This document shows positions 10,092-19,484 of a stretch of DNA of 64,000 nt, piece after piece. Location: the NCBI GenBank assembly GCA_030762895.1, contig CM061062.1:139173104-139237103 (forward strand), given 5' to 3'. The position numbers were made by a program, and so were the translations under genes. The notes beneath the pieces are model-generated. The model did no database searches. It was not told the origin of the DNA and saw only the letters and a program-made list of their open reading frames with translations. Position 1 is the first letter of the stretch. Every line of letters begins with the position of its first letter. This DNA is from Sophora flavescens. Lineage: Eukaryota; Streptophyta; Magnoliopsida; Fabales; Fabaceae.

Positions 10092-11495
10092 ATGGATAGT
10101 TATATGCGAAATTACATGCCTAATGTTTACTATGAGCAACCACCATGCATATATTTTCCTGATTTTCTTGGTTTATCACACTGGTTGCCAAGGTTTAGTG
10201 GTTTTGCAGGTGAGAATCCGCAGGAGCATCTGAGGGAATTCCAGGCTGTTTGTTCTATAATGCTGAGACCTGCAGGAATAACAGAAGACCACGTCAAGAT
10301 GGAAGCTTTCCAGTTCTCACTTGAAGGTGCTGCAAGAGATTGGTTGTATTGTCTTGATGAGAATTCCATCTCAAGCTGGTTTGATTTGAAGGAAGCCTTC
10401 CTGTTTAAATACTATCCTGCCTTCAGAGCTGCACCTTCCGAACCTTCCCTAGAGGACCTGTGCAAACAGATGACTGCACAGATAAATGCACAAATGGAAG
10501 CAAACTTTCTCGAAATTCAACAGATGATGGAGGCGAGCAATCTTGAATTTCAACGGAAGATGGAGGCTGAATACCAGAGGAGCCAAGCTGAATCTCAGAA
10601 GTTGTCCGCTCTAATTGATCAAGTTACCGCCAACTCGGCTGCAATGCTAACTCCACAGCCCCTTGAAGAACATACAGAGTCACAAGTTATTCTTGAAGAT
10701 ATTTCTGATGATGATTGTGATAATATTTCTGTTGATGATGAATTGTGTGTTGAATCCCCTGATGATTGTTATTGTTCTGGCACTGCTTTGTGTGTAGAAT
10801 GTTATTTTGAAAGGTATGTTAAGCAAAGCATCCATATGGAACAGGAGACAGATGAGGTTGAGGGCCATGTTCATATAGGAAATGAGCATCAGGAGGATCA
10901 GGAGAACATTTGCTCCACCGTGCTTGAGGATAAAGAAGAATCTTTGGTCTTAGATGCATGTGTTGAGAGTAATGGGGTGGATGATGAATTAATTGCTGAA
11001 TTTCCAGACATTCAGAACTTTTCTGATTCATTTTATTGTGATATATGTACTGACTCTACTAACTCTAACCCTTGTGTAGTGTGTGCTGAAATTTCTGCAT
11101 GTATAGCAGGTGATCAATTTGTTAGTGCAGTGGATGAAGACCTTGCAGAAGTTGAAGCAGCACCAGTAACCCCAGCTGACTGTTTGCCACCTCCCCCTGA
11201 GGAGCCACCAGTGATGGAGTTTAAACCCTTGGATTTTGCACCATGGCCGGTCCAAGAGGTTGAGCCCCACTTCTATTGGGGAGACTTTGTAAATAAAGAG
11301 GTCAGCTGTGACCTGAAGGGGAGTGAGAAGTCCGCCGCACTCGGCGAAGTCATCATAATTGTCAAGTGCTCACCCCCACATCAAGGCTGCAAGTCATGGA
11401 AGCATGGAATGAACTCCCACTCTTTGTCCATCACGTGGGCCTTATGCTACAAGCAATGGGATCCTGGTGGAACCGCCTTCAATGAGTTTTCTTAA
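10092..11495 (+). CDS. Ty3/gypsy gag-like protein of the inverted-LTR element (467 aa, intact frame)
   Basis: Open from ATG 10092 to the TAA ending at 11495. Residues about 33-115 match the plant retrotransposon gag core: PRFSGFAGENPQEHLREF, AFQFSLEGAARDWLYCL, WFDLKEAFLFKYYP. Residues about 130-190 form a probable coiled coil rich in Met/Gln/Glu. The remaining 250 residues are acidic with scattered Cys pairs (CVECYF, CDICTD, CVVCAEIS) and a Pro-rich PPPPEEPPVMEF patch; no classical CCHC knuckle, protease or RT follows. The tail contains YKQWDPGGTAF. Gag packages RNA into particles. The frame is unbroken, unlike its neighbours, which fits the near-identical arms and a recent insertion. Whether it is expressed is unknown. 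Confidence 0.8.
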   Translation: MDSYMRNYMPNVYYEQPPCIYFPDFLGLSHWLPRFSGFAGENPQEHLREFQAVCSIMLRPAGITEDHVKMEAFQFSLEGAARDWLYCLDENSISSWFDLKEAFLFKYYPAFRAAPSEPSLEDLCKQMTAQINAQMEANFLEIQQMMEASNLEFQRKMEAEYQRSQAESQKLSALIDQVTANSAAMLTPQPLEEHTESQVILEDISDDDCDNISVDDELCVESPDDCYCSGTALCVECYFERYVKQSIHMEQETDEVEGHVHIGNEHQEDQENICSTVLEDKEESLVLDACVESNGVDDELIAEFPDIQNFSDSFYCDICTDSTNSNPCVVCAEISACIAGDQFVSAVDEDLAEVEAAPVTPADCLPPPPEEPPVMEFKPLDFAPWPVQEVEPHFYWGDFVNKEVSCDLKGSEKSAALGEVIIIVKCSPPHQGCKSWKHGMNSHSLSITWALCYKQWDPGGTAFNEFS

Positions 11496-11508
11496 CCCTT
11501 TCCGCCTT

Positions 11509-11533
11509 CAGAAAGCTTCACGGTTGGCCCCTG
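11509..11533 (+). repeat. 25-bp direct-orientation LTR fragment at the inner junction
   Basis: Identical to 9004-9028 inside the left arm and in the same orientation; the inverted arm begins at the next base. It looks like a template-switch scar. Confidence 0.85.
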
Positions 11534-12812
11534 TCGCCACGCGCCAAAAAGAACGAGCGATTATTAAAATAATGTAGTGTAGAGCGACAACTCGAGTATC
11601 GTCTCTCAAGGACTCTTTGGTGTTGTTATTATTAACAGAAAATTAGTAAAAGTCAGAATTTGGGGGTTTTGGATTGAGATAAAATAAAGAAAACAAAACA
11701 ATGAAAACAAAGCAGTTAAAGAGAATAGCAAATAAGCTAAAGAACGATTAACCTACTGTTCTTGGTTTCCCACTATCATTGGTTCAAATAAATCCAAGCC
11801 CTAAGCAGATTCTGATCCCCTCCCGGTTGTAGCAACAACTAACAACGTAATCGCTACTACGGATGTATGTTCCTATTCCTGAAATAACAAACGGGGTGAA
11901 GCCCTCATGAACAAACGAACATGAACAAACACACGCGAAATAACAAACGCGATTAAGTATAGAAACATAGCATCACCGAAATGAATCAACACAATACTAT
12001 ATACTCCTGAAATAACAAACAGAAACATATAGCATTGTATTGAAAAGAGAAAAGTAAGTGAAAACAGGAATTATAGAACCTCAAATGTAAATGGAAACCA
12101 ATCCCAGTAGATTAATCTAGGAGACTAGTTCTCCATTACAAAAAGGAAAACAAAACATATCTAAGAAAAGAAGACAAACTACTACTACTGCCTAAGAACT
12201 AGCCAAAACTGGCTAACTCTCTGACTCACTATGACTAACTCCCTTCAGTTCTGTCTAAAACGCTTAAATACAATTTCTGGAATCAGCTTTCTCGCGAGGC
12301 GAAGCCTCTATCGCGACGCGAATCTTGCGAACAGTCTGCATCCTTTGGTATTCTCGCGAGGCGAACAAACCTTCGCGAGGCGAGAATCTGAAGAGTCTTC
12401 TTATTGCGCCCGTTATGAACATCAGGGGCCAACCGTGAAGCTTTCTGACTTCCAGGCTCGCGAGGCGAATGGATTCTCGCGAGGCGAACGCTTCAACTTC
12501 AAAACTGCCACAGCCGTGACCTTCAATACGGGTAAACCGTGATCGTCTCTGACTTTCAGGGCTGGGTGACTAGCGGGGCGAGAGATTCTTCGCGGGGCGA
12601 ACCAGTATTATTCATTTTTATAAAACTGGAAATAATAAATAACAGTAAGTATTTTATTTAACTCTAAATCAACTAAATTAACCTAAAAATACTTTACAGA
12701 CTCAAAATACTGCTTAAGGACAATCAAGTCTAATTTGGGTGAAAATGATATAAAATTAGCACAAAGCCAAGGTCTTTACCAGTTATAAAACCAGTCAACC
12801 AGAGGCTCATCA
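11534..12812 (-). repeat. Right LTR arm, inverted
   Basis: Reverse complement of 8639 to about 9917. Outer end GGCTCATCA abuts the CCTGC duplication at 12813-12817; the inner end lacks the last roughly 10-25 bp of U5. It carries the mirror copy of the TTCGCCTCGCGAG array at about 12290-12600. Confidence 0.9.
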
Positions 12813-13016
12813 CCTGCTCATGATGAAATCCACAAGGTTACGGTACCGCTCCTCCAAATCACTTGCTGTCAGAACAAAATTTAAATACCTCATTGTTTCT
12901 GACACTTTTTTTCTCTTCCTCAAATGAGATGCATATTCCCTTGTTGACTCCAAAATTCTGATTCTCCTCCTCCATGCCTCATCCAACTTGAAGAAGACGC
13001 TCGAAGGAAAGAGCAA
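12813..13016 (-). pseudogene. Captured importin-11-like fragment, N-terminal part
   Basis: Minus-strand frame reads NFVLTASDLEERYRN and then, with a 1-base deletion, FHHEQDMVQW across the inserted element into 8638. This is the region immediately N-terminal of the main importin fragment. The preceding residues (LDEAWRRRIRILESTREY...) may belong to the carrier element, not importin; I could not place them. Confidence 0.7.
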
Positions 13017-13189
13017 GTTTACTTTGGTGCGTCTAAAACAGAACCCTGTCTCAAGAAGCTCAGCACCAGTACATTATTCGAAATTCCCCTCCTTTGGCTG
13101 CATTTCTATTTTCGCTCCCTTGCTGCCTTTAGGTTTAGCAAAAACTCCTAACTCCAAAGTGCTCTCCATTCCTTGTTGGGCCTGGCCCA

Positions 13190-14431
13190 TTAGGTTAAAC
13201 AAAAATAACCCAACTGACATTCTGCACTCCCTCTAATCTTCATCAGTCTTTCATTTGCAGCTCCGATCCTTGCCCTTCCTCCCTTTTGTTTCCTATCTGC
13301 CATCTTGACCACAACTTTTTGGGCCTGGTCCAATTGACCCAAAGTTTGACCCCATTTCATTAATGCCCATTCTGCCCTAGTTCCACTCTTTCTCCAACCT
13401 GTGTTGGTTGCCTCATCCGTAAGTAGCAGTAACGGCTTGACCAACTTGTGGGGCGTCAGAACCAACTTTACGGCTGCGTTCTGAACCGGTGGCTCCAACG
13501 GCGGCAGCCGAATGATCGGCGGTGCTGACAGCAGCATCTCAGCCACGTCAAGTGGCGACCCACCTTCTCTCAAGATGAGTGACCCACCCTCCTCCATGTA
13601 CATTGCAAGATCAGGCGGTTCCGGTGGCGGCAGCACCTCCATTCCTACCTTCACGAAATCTGTCTTCTCGACCGCTAAACAATGATAGTGGTCCGGCGGT
13701 GCTGGCGGCGACAGCTCATTAACACCTAATTATGACTCCACCACCACCTTGGGTACGCCTAGATCCGGCGGCTCCTGCGGCGGAGTTACACGCCCACCAC
13801 CGCTCATTATCTCCACCACTCTTCCTCCGCCACTATCAATACAGCGATCGTCGTCGTTTCTGCTGCAGCCACCCCTTTGATTTTTCATTATCATCTCAGA
13901 AAGATCCGAGGCATCACCACTGTCACCTTCCACCTCGATCTCCTTCACAAGTGCCGCTTGAAGTTCCTCCTCTTCCCTTGAAAATACTTTGTTGGCCTTC
14001 AACTCCCCTTCCACATGCTTCTCAATTTCTGTAACAATACAGAAATTACTGCTAATGTATCCATCACTTTCTCTACCATCATCTTCCTTCTTAAGGTCCT
14101 TCTTCCCTTCTGTGAACACCGGCATCTCAAGTTTCCCTCCTCCGACGTCATATGACGGAAGTCGACCTTCCTCCTTTTGCTGTGATCGCAAACCAGTTCC
14201 ACAACTAAGCATGGCATAGTTCTTCTCTATTAACAGCAAGGCCCGGTCTATCCGCTTGGATATAGATTCTGGTTCATTGGGAGTTCGTCGACGTCGACTC
14301 AGAGCATGATGACGTCGAGATCTACGTCCGGAGTAGTCTCCCTTCCTCCTTTTCCAGAGTTGCTGGATCTCTTCCAATCGGGTTGGGTTTACAGTCCTCT
14401 GTTCCAGCAAGCATTTCTTCACATTCTCCAT
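13190..14431 (-). pseudogene. Gag-like, proline-rich ORF of the importin-carrying element
   Basis: A single minus-strand frame from ATG 14431 to 13190, interrupted by one TAA at 13730-13732. It starts about 60 bases downstream of the primer-binding site, the gag position. The N-terminal part has a basic Arg-rich stretch and GGGKLEMPVF, like the entry to a plant gypsy gag matrix region. The middle is acidic. The C-terminal half repeats a PPxPPD motif (PPQEPPDLGV, PPAPPDHY, PPPEPPDLAM) and ends AECQLGYFCLT. No capsid core or zinc knuckle is visible, so the function is unknown. Confidence 0.55.
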
Positions 14432-14489
14432 TCTAACTCCTCCATTTTACTGTACGTGTAGTGATAATCAAAAGCTCCAGGAATCGTGA

Positions 14490-14501
14490 GCTTTGATACC
14501 A
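14490..14501 (-). other. Primer-binding site of the importin-carrying element
   Basis: Minus strand reads TGGTATCAAAGC, one change from the initiator-Met primer site, two bases after the LTR end CTCATCA. Confidence 0.8.
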
Positions 14502-14503
14502 AT

Positions 14504-14799
14504 TGATGAGTATCGGTCAGAAACTGTAGTATTATTATATCAACCAGCTGGTATCAAGGTGATACAAGTCTGGAAAGTAGAAAACAAAGAGGGCTACAAT
14601 GGACACTAGACACTTCGAGAGGTCTAGCATTCTCCCAAGGGTTTCCAAGTCCAATTCCAGCCTACCCCTATTCTCTCCCATCTCATGCATATAAACCTCA
14701 CTCACTCAGCACAAAATTCCCACGCACACACCCTCACCTCACTGCTACTGCCAGCTAGTGGGCTTAGAAATATTGGGCCTTGAGTCCAGGTCCCTATCA
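14504..14799 (-). repeat. 5' LTR of the importin-carrying element
   Basis: Plus-strand view begins TGATGAGTATCGG and ends GGTCCCTATCA, canonical TG...CA. Matches 6898-7195 apart from an internal gap and the missing outer end of that copy. Copia sequence resumes at 14800. Confidence 0.82.
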
Positions 14800-14879
14800 G
14801 TTGGTCACCATACACTCCAAGGTTCTGCATCTTTCCCTCTCTCTTCTGTTATTACATGTGAAAGTTGCTCTTCCTCATA

Positions 14880-16430
14880 TAAGAATTTCTGTTTAAATTC
14901 TATCATTCATTCTGAACCTCAAACATGCTCAAGCATCAAAGTTAGATTGTTGGAAAAAAGGAATGAAATATGAACTAGAGGCTCTTAAACTTAACAATAC
15001 TCAGTCTCTTATTGATTTGCCACCTAACAAAAATCCAATAGGATGTAAGTGGGTATATAAAATTAAATACAATTCAGATGGTTCTATTGAAAGATACAAA
15101 GCCAGATTAGTGGTTAAAGGCTACAACCAAATGGAAGGAGTTGACTATTTTGACACTTTTTCCCCTGTTGTAAAAATGACAATAGTAAGAACTATTATTG
15201 TCTTAGCTACCACTAAATCCTGGATTCTTGAACAATGTGATGTTAACAATGCATTCCTTCACGGGGATTTACATGAGGAAGTATATATGACACTCCCTCC
15301 AGGCTTTGGTCCTGACACTTCTTTTACTTCAAAAAAGGTTTGTAAGTTACACAAATCTATATATGGTCTTAAATAGTCTAGCCGACAATGGTATGAAAAA
15401 CTATCTTCTGCTCTTATTTCCATTAGTTACATTCAATCCGCTGCTGATCATTCATTATTTGTCAAATATACTTCTTCTGCAATTACTGTGTTATTGGTGT
15501 ATGTGGATGACATTGTCCTTGCAGGAAATTCTCCTTCTGAAATTCGATATGTTAAGCAATTTCTTCATACAGAATTCAAAATCAAAGATCTCGGATCGCT
15601 TAGAGTTTTCCTAGGCCTTGAAATTGAAAGATTTTCAGAAGGAATTATGGTTAACCAAAGGAAGTATGCTTTAGAACTTCTTGAGGATAGTGGTTTCTTG
15701 GCTGCCAAACCTGCAACTACTCCCTTTACACCCTCTACTAAACTTCAAAGTGATTCGGGAAAGGCTTATTCTGATGAAACAACCTATAGAAGGTTCATAG
15801 GAAGATTGTTATATCTTACCACAACCAGGCCAGATATTGCCTTTGCTGTCCAACAGCTTAGTCAATATGTCTCTAAGCCTTGAGAATCACACTATCAGGC
15901 AAAGAACTCGTGTCTCGAGATACATAAAATCTTATCCCTCTAAAGGCATTTTCTATCCTATTCAAAACACTGATACTTTAACTAGTTTTCCAGATTCTGA
16001 CTGGGCTTGCTGTGTTGACACTAGGCGCTCCATCACAGGATATTGTGTTTTCTTTGGCTCCTCTATCATTTCCTGGAAATCGAAGAAACAAAGCATTGTA
16101 TCTCGTTCATCTTCAGAAGCATAATACAGGGCACTGGCAAGCCTCACATTTGAGATTTAGTGGCTCCATTATCTCTTCAAGGATCTCCACATCGAATTTG
16201 CAAAGCCTACATCTGTTTATTGTGATAATAAATCTGCGATTTACTTGGCTCACAACCCAACCTTTCATGAAAGATCAAGCATATAGAGATAGAATGTCAT
16301 GTATTTCGGGAAAAAATTCAGTCTGGCCTCATCCACCTGTTGCCTATTCCCTCATCATAACAGATAGCAGATGCTTTCACAAAACCATCGCATTCAAGCT
16401 CTTTTAACAACTTCATCTCCAAACTAGGAC
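14880..16430 (+). pseudogene. Copia reverse transcriptase and RNase H, broken
   Basis: C-terminal pol of the element begun at 4994. After a frameshift at about 14935, one frame runs 14963-15883: GCKWVYKIKYNSDGSIERYKA, YFDTFSPVVKMTIVR and the catalytic YVDDIVLAGN (about 15500). A TAG at 15374 replaces the residue after SIYGLK. A TGA at 15881 and a frameshift move reading to 15892-16124 (SDWACCVDTRRSITGY, SIISWKSKKQ), the RNase H domain, with further stops at 16122 and about 16158. The YCDNKSAIYLAHNP motif is visible at about 16220. It copied element RNA into DNA and cannot be made intact now. Confidence 0.88.
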
Positions 16431-16452
16431 TTCGAGACATCCTTCGTCCACC

Positions 16453-16463
16453 TTGAGGGGGCA
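16453..16463 (+). other. Copia polypurine tract
   Basis: TTGAGGGGGCA directly precedes the 3' LTR, the standard place for plus-strand priming. Confidence 0.85.
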
Positions 16464-16738
16464 TATTAGAATCTAATTTCTATTATTAGATTAGGATATA
16501 TCTTATTTGTTATTTCTGTTTTATCCTTTATTTTGTTAATTAGTTTGTTATATTGACTTAGTCTTGGATAAGATAGTTGTACTTAACTAAGTCTCTTTCT
16601 CCTTTCTGTTATTAAGGTGTTATATAAACACCCCCTTTCTCTGTAACATATTCAATTTTATTCAGAATATTCAATAAAAATATTCTTTCTCAGTTATCTC
16701 AATATGTTTTCATATTCTTCTTCCCTGCGAAACCAAGA
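16464..16738 (+). repeat. 3' LTR of the copia element
   Basis: 275 bp; matches the 5' LTR without the MITE. A handful of substitutions and a short indel separate the copies. Ends CCAAGA, followed by the GCACG duplication at 16739-16743. Confidence 0.92.
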
Positions 16739-16743
16739 GCACG
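16739..16743. repeat. Target-site duplication, right (GCACG)
   Basis: Exact copy of 4989-4993. Confidence 0.85.
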
Positions 16744-18719
16744 AAATAGTAGAGAAACCCGAGAAGAAAATATTGTGCTTTCGATATAAAGCTTCACCTA
16801 CTTGTCAATATTCACAAAAAAGGTTTAAAAGTATGTTGTTTTTGGGTTGTAATGTGAGAGGTGAATCTATTTTAGCTTAAAGTGCCAGGTGCAGATCTAT
16901 GAACTTTGAGTATGACAATTTGTGCTTCATCAAGCTCCACAATCGCATCTGCTTCATCTATGAACTTTGAGTATGACAATTTGTGCTTCATCATAGGTTT
17001 TGTGCTTCATCTGAGTATAACAATTGGTGCTTCATCTATAACAATTTGTACTTCATCTCCAGCGCGGCGCATCAAGCTTCACAATCGCATCTGCGTCTCC
17101 TAGGTTTTCCATCCATGGCGGTCGAAGCTGAAGAGGCAGAAATCTCGTTGATACCTCCATCCATGGTTAAGAAGCTCGAAGACGATGATTTTGGAGGAAG
17201 AAGCACAAGATGAAATGAGCAAGCACCGCCCTGCAAGGAAGAAGCTCGAAGACGATGGTAATGGAGGGAGGAAGCCCACACGCTATCAGAGACTTGTGTC
17301 TTCCAATCCAAAGTAATAACCTTTCTTTTTTATTTTTTTGATTTTTGATTTTAAAAAATATATATCTTAATATTATTTATATAAATTATTTTTAAAATAA
17401 ACATGGGTTACATGACATCTTCCATTACTGTTTGGACAACATCCTAATGAAAGGACAATTTTTGCAACTTTCAAATTTTAAGGGGACTTAGTTTGCCAAA
17501 AAAAAAAAGAGTTGAGGGACCATTTTCAACATATGAGAAAAATAAGGGGACGAAAATTGCAATTTAGCCTTTAAAATATCATACCTATTAGCCATCTACA
17601 CAAGTTATCTAAAATAAATTAATTTTTTTTAATTTTAAAAAAGAAGATTCTTTCTTTTCTCTAGACCTCATCCCCCCATATCAACTCTTCAGTTTCCATC
17701 TCTGCTTTCCTTCTTCGTCTAGAATCTATGATAATTGATCATTAAAATATGTATTTATCATGAAATGAATTGATAGGTTTCATGAGCCAAATTCACATCG
17801 TGCTTTGCATCAGCTTTTACAATATCTGACAAACCAGCACCATTTTGTAAAGGGAAAGGCACAAACTTGTTTTTATGAGAAGATTTGAACAGAAGATGGA
17901 ACATGTTTATTAAAAAAATCAAAAATTTTATGAAGGGAGACGATAAGCCATTGAATCCACTAGTTGATTCCAGTGAAATAAGTTTGTTAGCATCAATGGG
18001 GTTAGTTGCATTTGAAACCATTGTGACACTGAATTTCACCTTTAGGAGTATTGGTTTAACTAGATTAATCAATTTTCCAACTCTAGATTTGGGAAGACAG
18101 ACTTGTATGGAGCTGAAGGAGATCGGAGAAGGAAAAATGAGTAAGGGATACGACGACAAGAGCAAAAGTGATGCTCCGGTGACACATATACGATAGGGAC
18201 AAGTGATGCTTTCGAGAAGCTCCGATGACACACCGACGATAGGAGTAGGTGACACTGAGGAAGGAGATTTTTTTTAAGAAAAAAAAGAATAACTAATTTA
18301 TTTTAGATAACCTGATAGATAGTTAACCGGTTACAATATTTTTAAACTCATTAAAAAAAGAATAACTAATTTATTTTAGATAACCTGCTAGCGCTCCTCT
18401 TCTATTACGTTCCCGAGCAGCCATACAATGTGGGAGCCATAAACCAGGGAACTATAAACCAAGTTCCAACCCTCTCTCTTCTTAGTCTATTACAAGGATG
18501 TTATTTTCAACCTGGCTAATGTCCAAAAAATCAAGTATGGTATCGGCTAATTTTTCAATAATATAATTAAGCCTAAACAACAAAATTATAAATATTTATG
18601 AACATAATTAAATATCCAAATTAGTTAATGCACATACAATAAAACTATATATTACACATCTATATTCTCATTTATTCTTTAATTTAATCATAACTTAGGG
18701 AAACCACTTTTCCCAAGTG
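16744..18719. other. Non-coding flank right of the copia element
   Basis: Continues the pre-insertion site. Holds imperfect tandem copies of an ATGAACTTTGAGTATGACA...GTGCTTCATC segment at 16899-17075, a duplicated AAGAAGCTCGAAGACGATG at about 17169 and 17240, and a 35-bp direct repeat (ACTAATTTATTTTAGATAACCTG core) at about 18288 and 18362. No gene is recognised; short frames here have no domain. Confidence 0.6.
17570..18345. mobile_element. Possible small TIR element
   Basis: About 50-80 bp at the left (from TTAAAATATC, including GTTATCTAAAATAAATTA) is inverted at the right (TAATTTATTTTAGATAACCTG...ATATTTTTAA). The ends are imperfect and no clear target duplication was found. Between them is a 165-codon minus-strand frame (17758-18255) with no recognised domain, which could be a captured fragment or chance. 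Confidence 0.35.
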
Positions 18720-19400
18720 TGTAACACCTCAGTTTTTACTATTTCTCAATATCGATAAAAATATAAATGTTTATATTTTTATCCGAGACTTAGAAAAATG
18801 ATTTTGGATAAACCAAAGTCATATTTAGACTCTACTTGATAGTAGAAGTCTATAGTTAAATTTTGGGTTGAAAATTCAGACGAAACCCGGTCTGTGTTTT
18901 CACTGACAGTAAGATTTTACTGCTCAAAACCTAATTTTGACCCGAAAACGAAACATTTTATATTTTTATCACCTTTCAAGTGATATGAATCTATTTCAAA
19001 ACTTTCGCTCAAAAATAAAATATTATATTTTATTCGGGCGAAGTTTTGAAGAAAATCGCATAAGAAAATCCTAATTTTCGGCCCGAAAATGAAAAATTTC
19101 AAAATGATACCACTTGTTGGGGACAATATATATTTCAAGAATTTCTACTTTCTACCCAAAAATAAAATAATTTATTTTATCGGATGAAATTTTAGCGAAA
19201 AACGGTCGAAAAACCTAATCGGGTCAAGCGTCGGAGCCGAAAATGGATTCGCAGAGATATGCAAAGGGTCTGGGAGGTTAATATCATATGTGGGATCCAC
19301 CCATGTGATGAGAAACGTGACTCACCTTCACCATAAATGCTCATAAATGCTAGAACAAAATATCTAGATATTTATGTATTAACCTAACCTATCCTAGTTA
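18720..19400 (+). repeat. Chromovirus-type LTR fragment in plus orientation
   Basis: Begins TGTAACACCTCAG and shows recognisable but diverged similarity (roughly 60-65% by eye) to the start of the LTR at 21230-25239, which lies in the opposite orientation. Shared stretch: GGTTGAAAATTCAGACGAA. It abuts the truncated minus-strand protease/RT relic near 19400-19485; the exact junction cannot be fixed. Confidence 0.5.
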
Positions 19401-19484
19401 AATGACAATCATTGTCAAGACCAAGACATCATCAAATTGGCTTCTTCTTCCTCATTGTGGTGCACAATGCAGCCACACCCTTCA

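Larger units (their letters stand above)
8639..12812. mobile_element. LTR retroelement with inverted (head-to-head) LTRs, both ends U3
   Basis: Left arm 8639-9926 is a normal-looking LTR (starts TGATGAGCC, then primer-binding site at 9931 and a gag ORF). The right arm, 11534-12812, is the reverse complement of the same LTR, so the element starts TGATGAGCC and ends GGCTCATCA: both outer ends are the U3 terminus. Arms run about 1.28 kb with only scattered differences by eye (about 1-3%). A 25-bp direct-orientation LTR fragment (11509-11533, copy of 9004-9028) sits at the inner junction. A perfect CCTGC duplication shows integrase-type insertion. Only gag-like coding is present; no pol. The Asp-tRNA-type primer site and gag type point to the Athila/Tat side of Ty3/gypsy. 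Confidence 0.88.
6898..14799 (-). mobile_element. Minus-strand Ty3/gypsy-derived element carrying an importin fragment
   Basis: Bounded by related direct LTRs (6898-7195 and 14504-14799). On the minus strand the order is 5' LTR, primer-binding site (14490-14501), a gag-like proline-rich ORF (14431-13190), importin-derived sequence (about 12985-12813 and 8638-8028, split by another insertion), an ORF ending in a gypsy-pol-like tail (7596-7200), polypurine tract and 3' LTR. RT, RNase H and integrase are absent, so it is a large non-autonomous derivative that depended on a helper. The outer (left) LTR lacks about its last 85 bp, and copia integrase sequence is missing at the junctions, so a deletion accompanied or followed insertion; no duplication is expected or seen. 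Confidence 0.75.
4994..16738 (+). mobile_element. Ty1/copia LTR retrotransposon, decayed and carrying nested insertions
   Basis: Complete outline of a plus-strand copia element: 5' LTR 4994-5590, primer-binding site from 5591, gag from 5694, protease stub at about 6850-6897, RT and RNase H at 14880-16430, polypurine tract 16453-16463 and 3' LTR 16464-16738. Flanked by GCACG on both sides. The integrase region is missing: reading passes from the protease motif (LDTGATNHIT) into a foreign gypsy-derived block (6898-14799) and resumes just upstream of RT. Stops and frameshifts in gag, RT and RNase H make it non-autonomous. The LTRs begin TATTAG and end CCAAGA in both copies, not the canonical TG...CA. 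Confidence 0.92.

Noticed and set aside
16906..17213. Short repeated-Ser frames right of the copia element
   Set aside because: Produced by imperfect tandem repeats; no domain.
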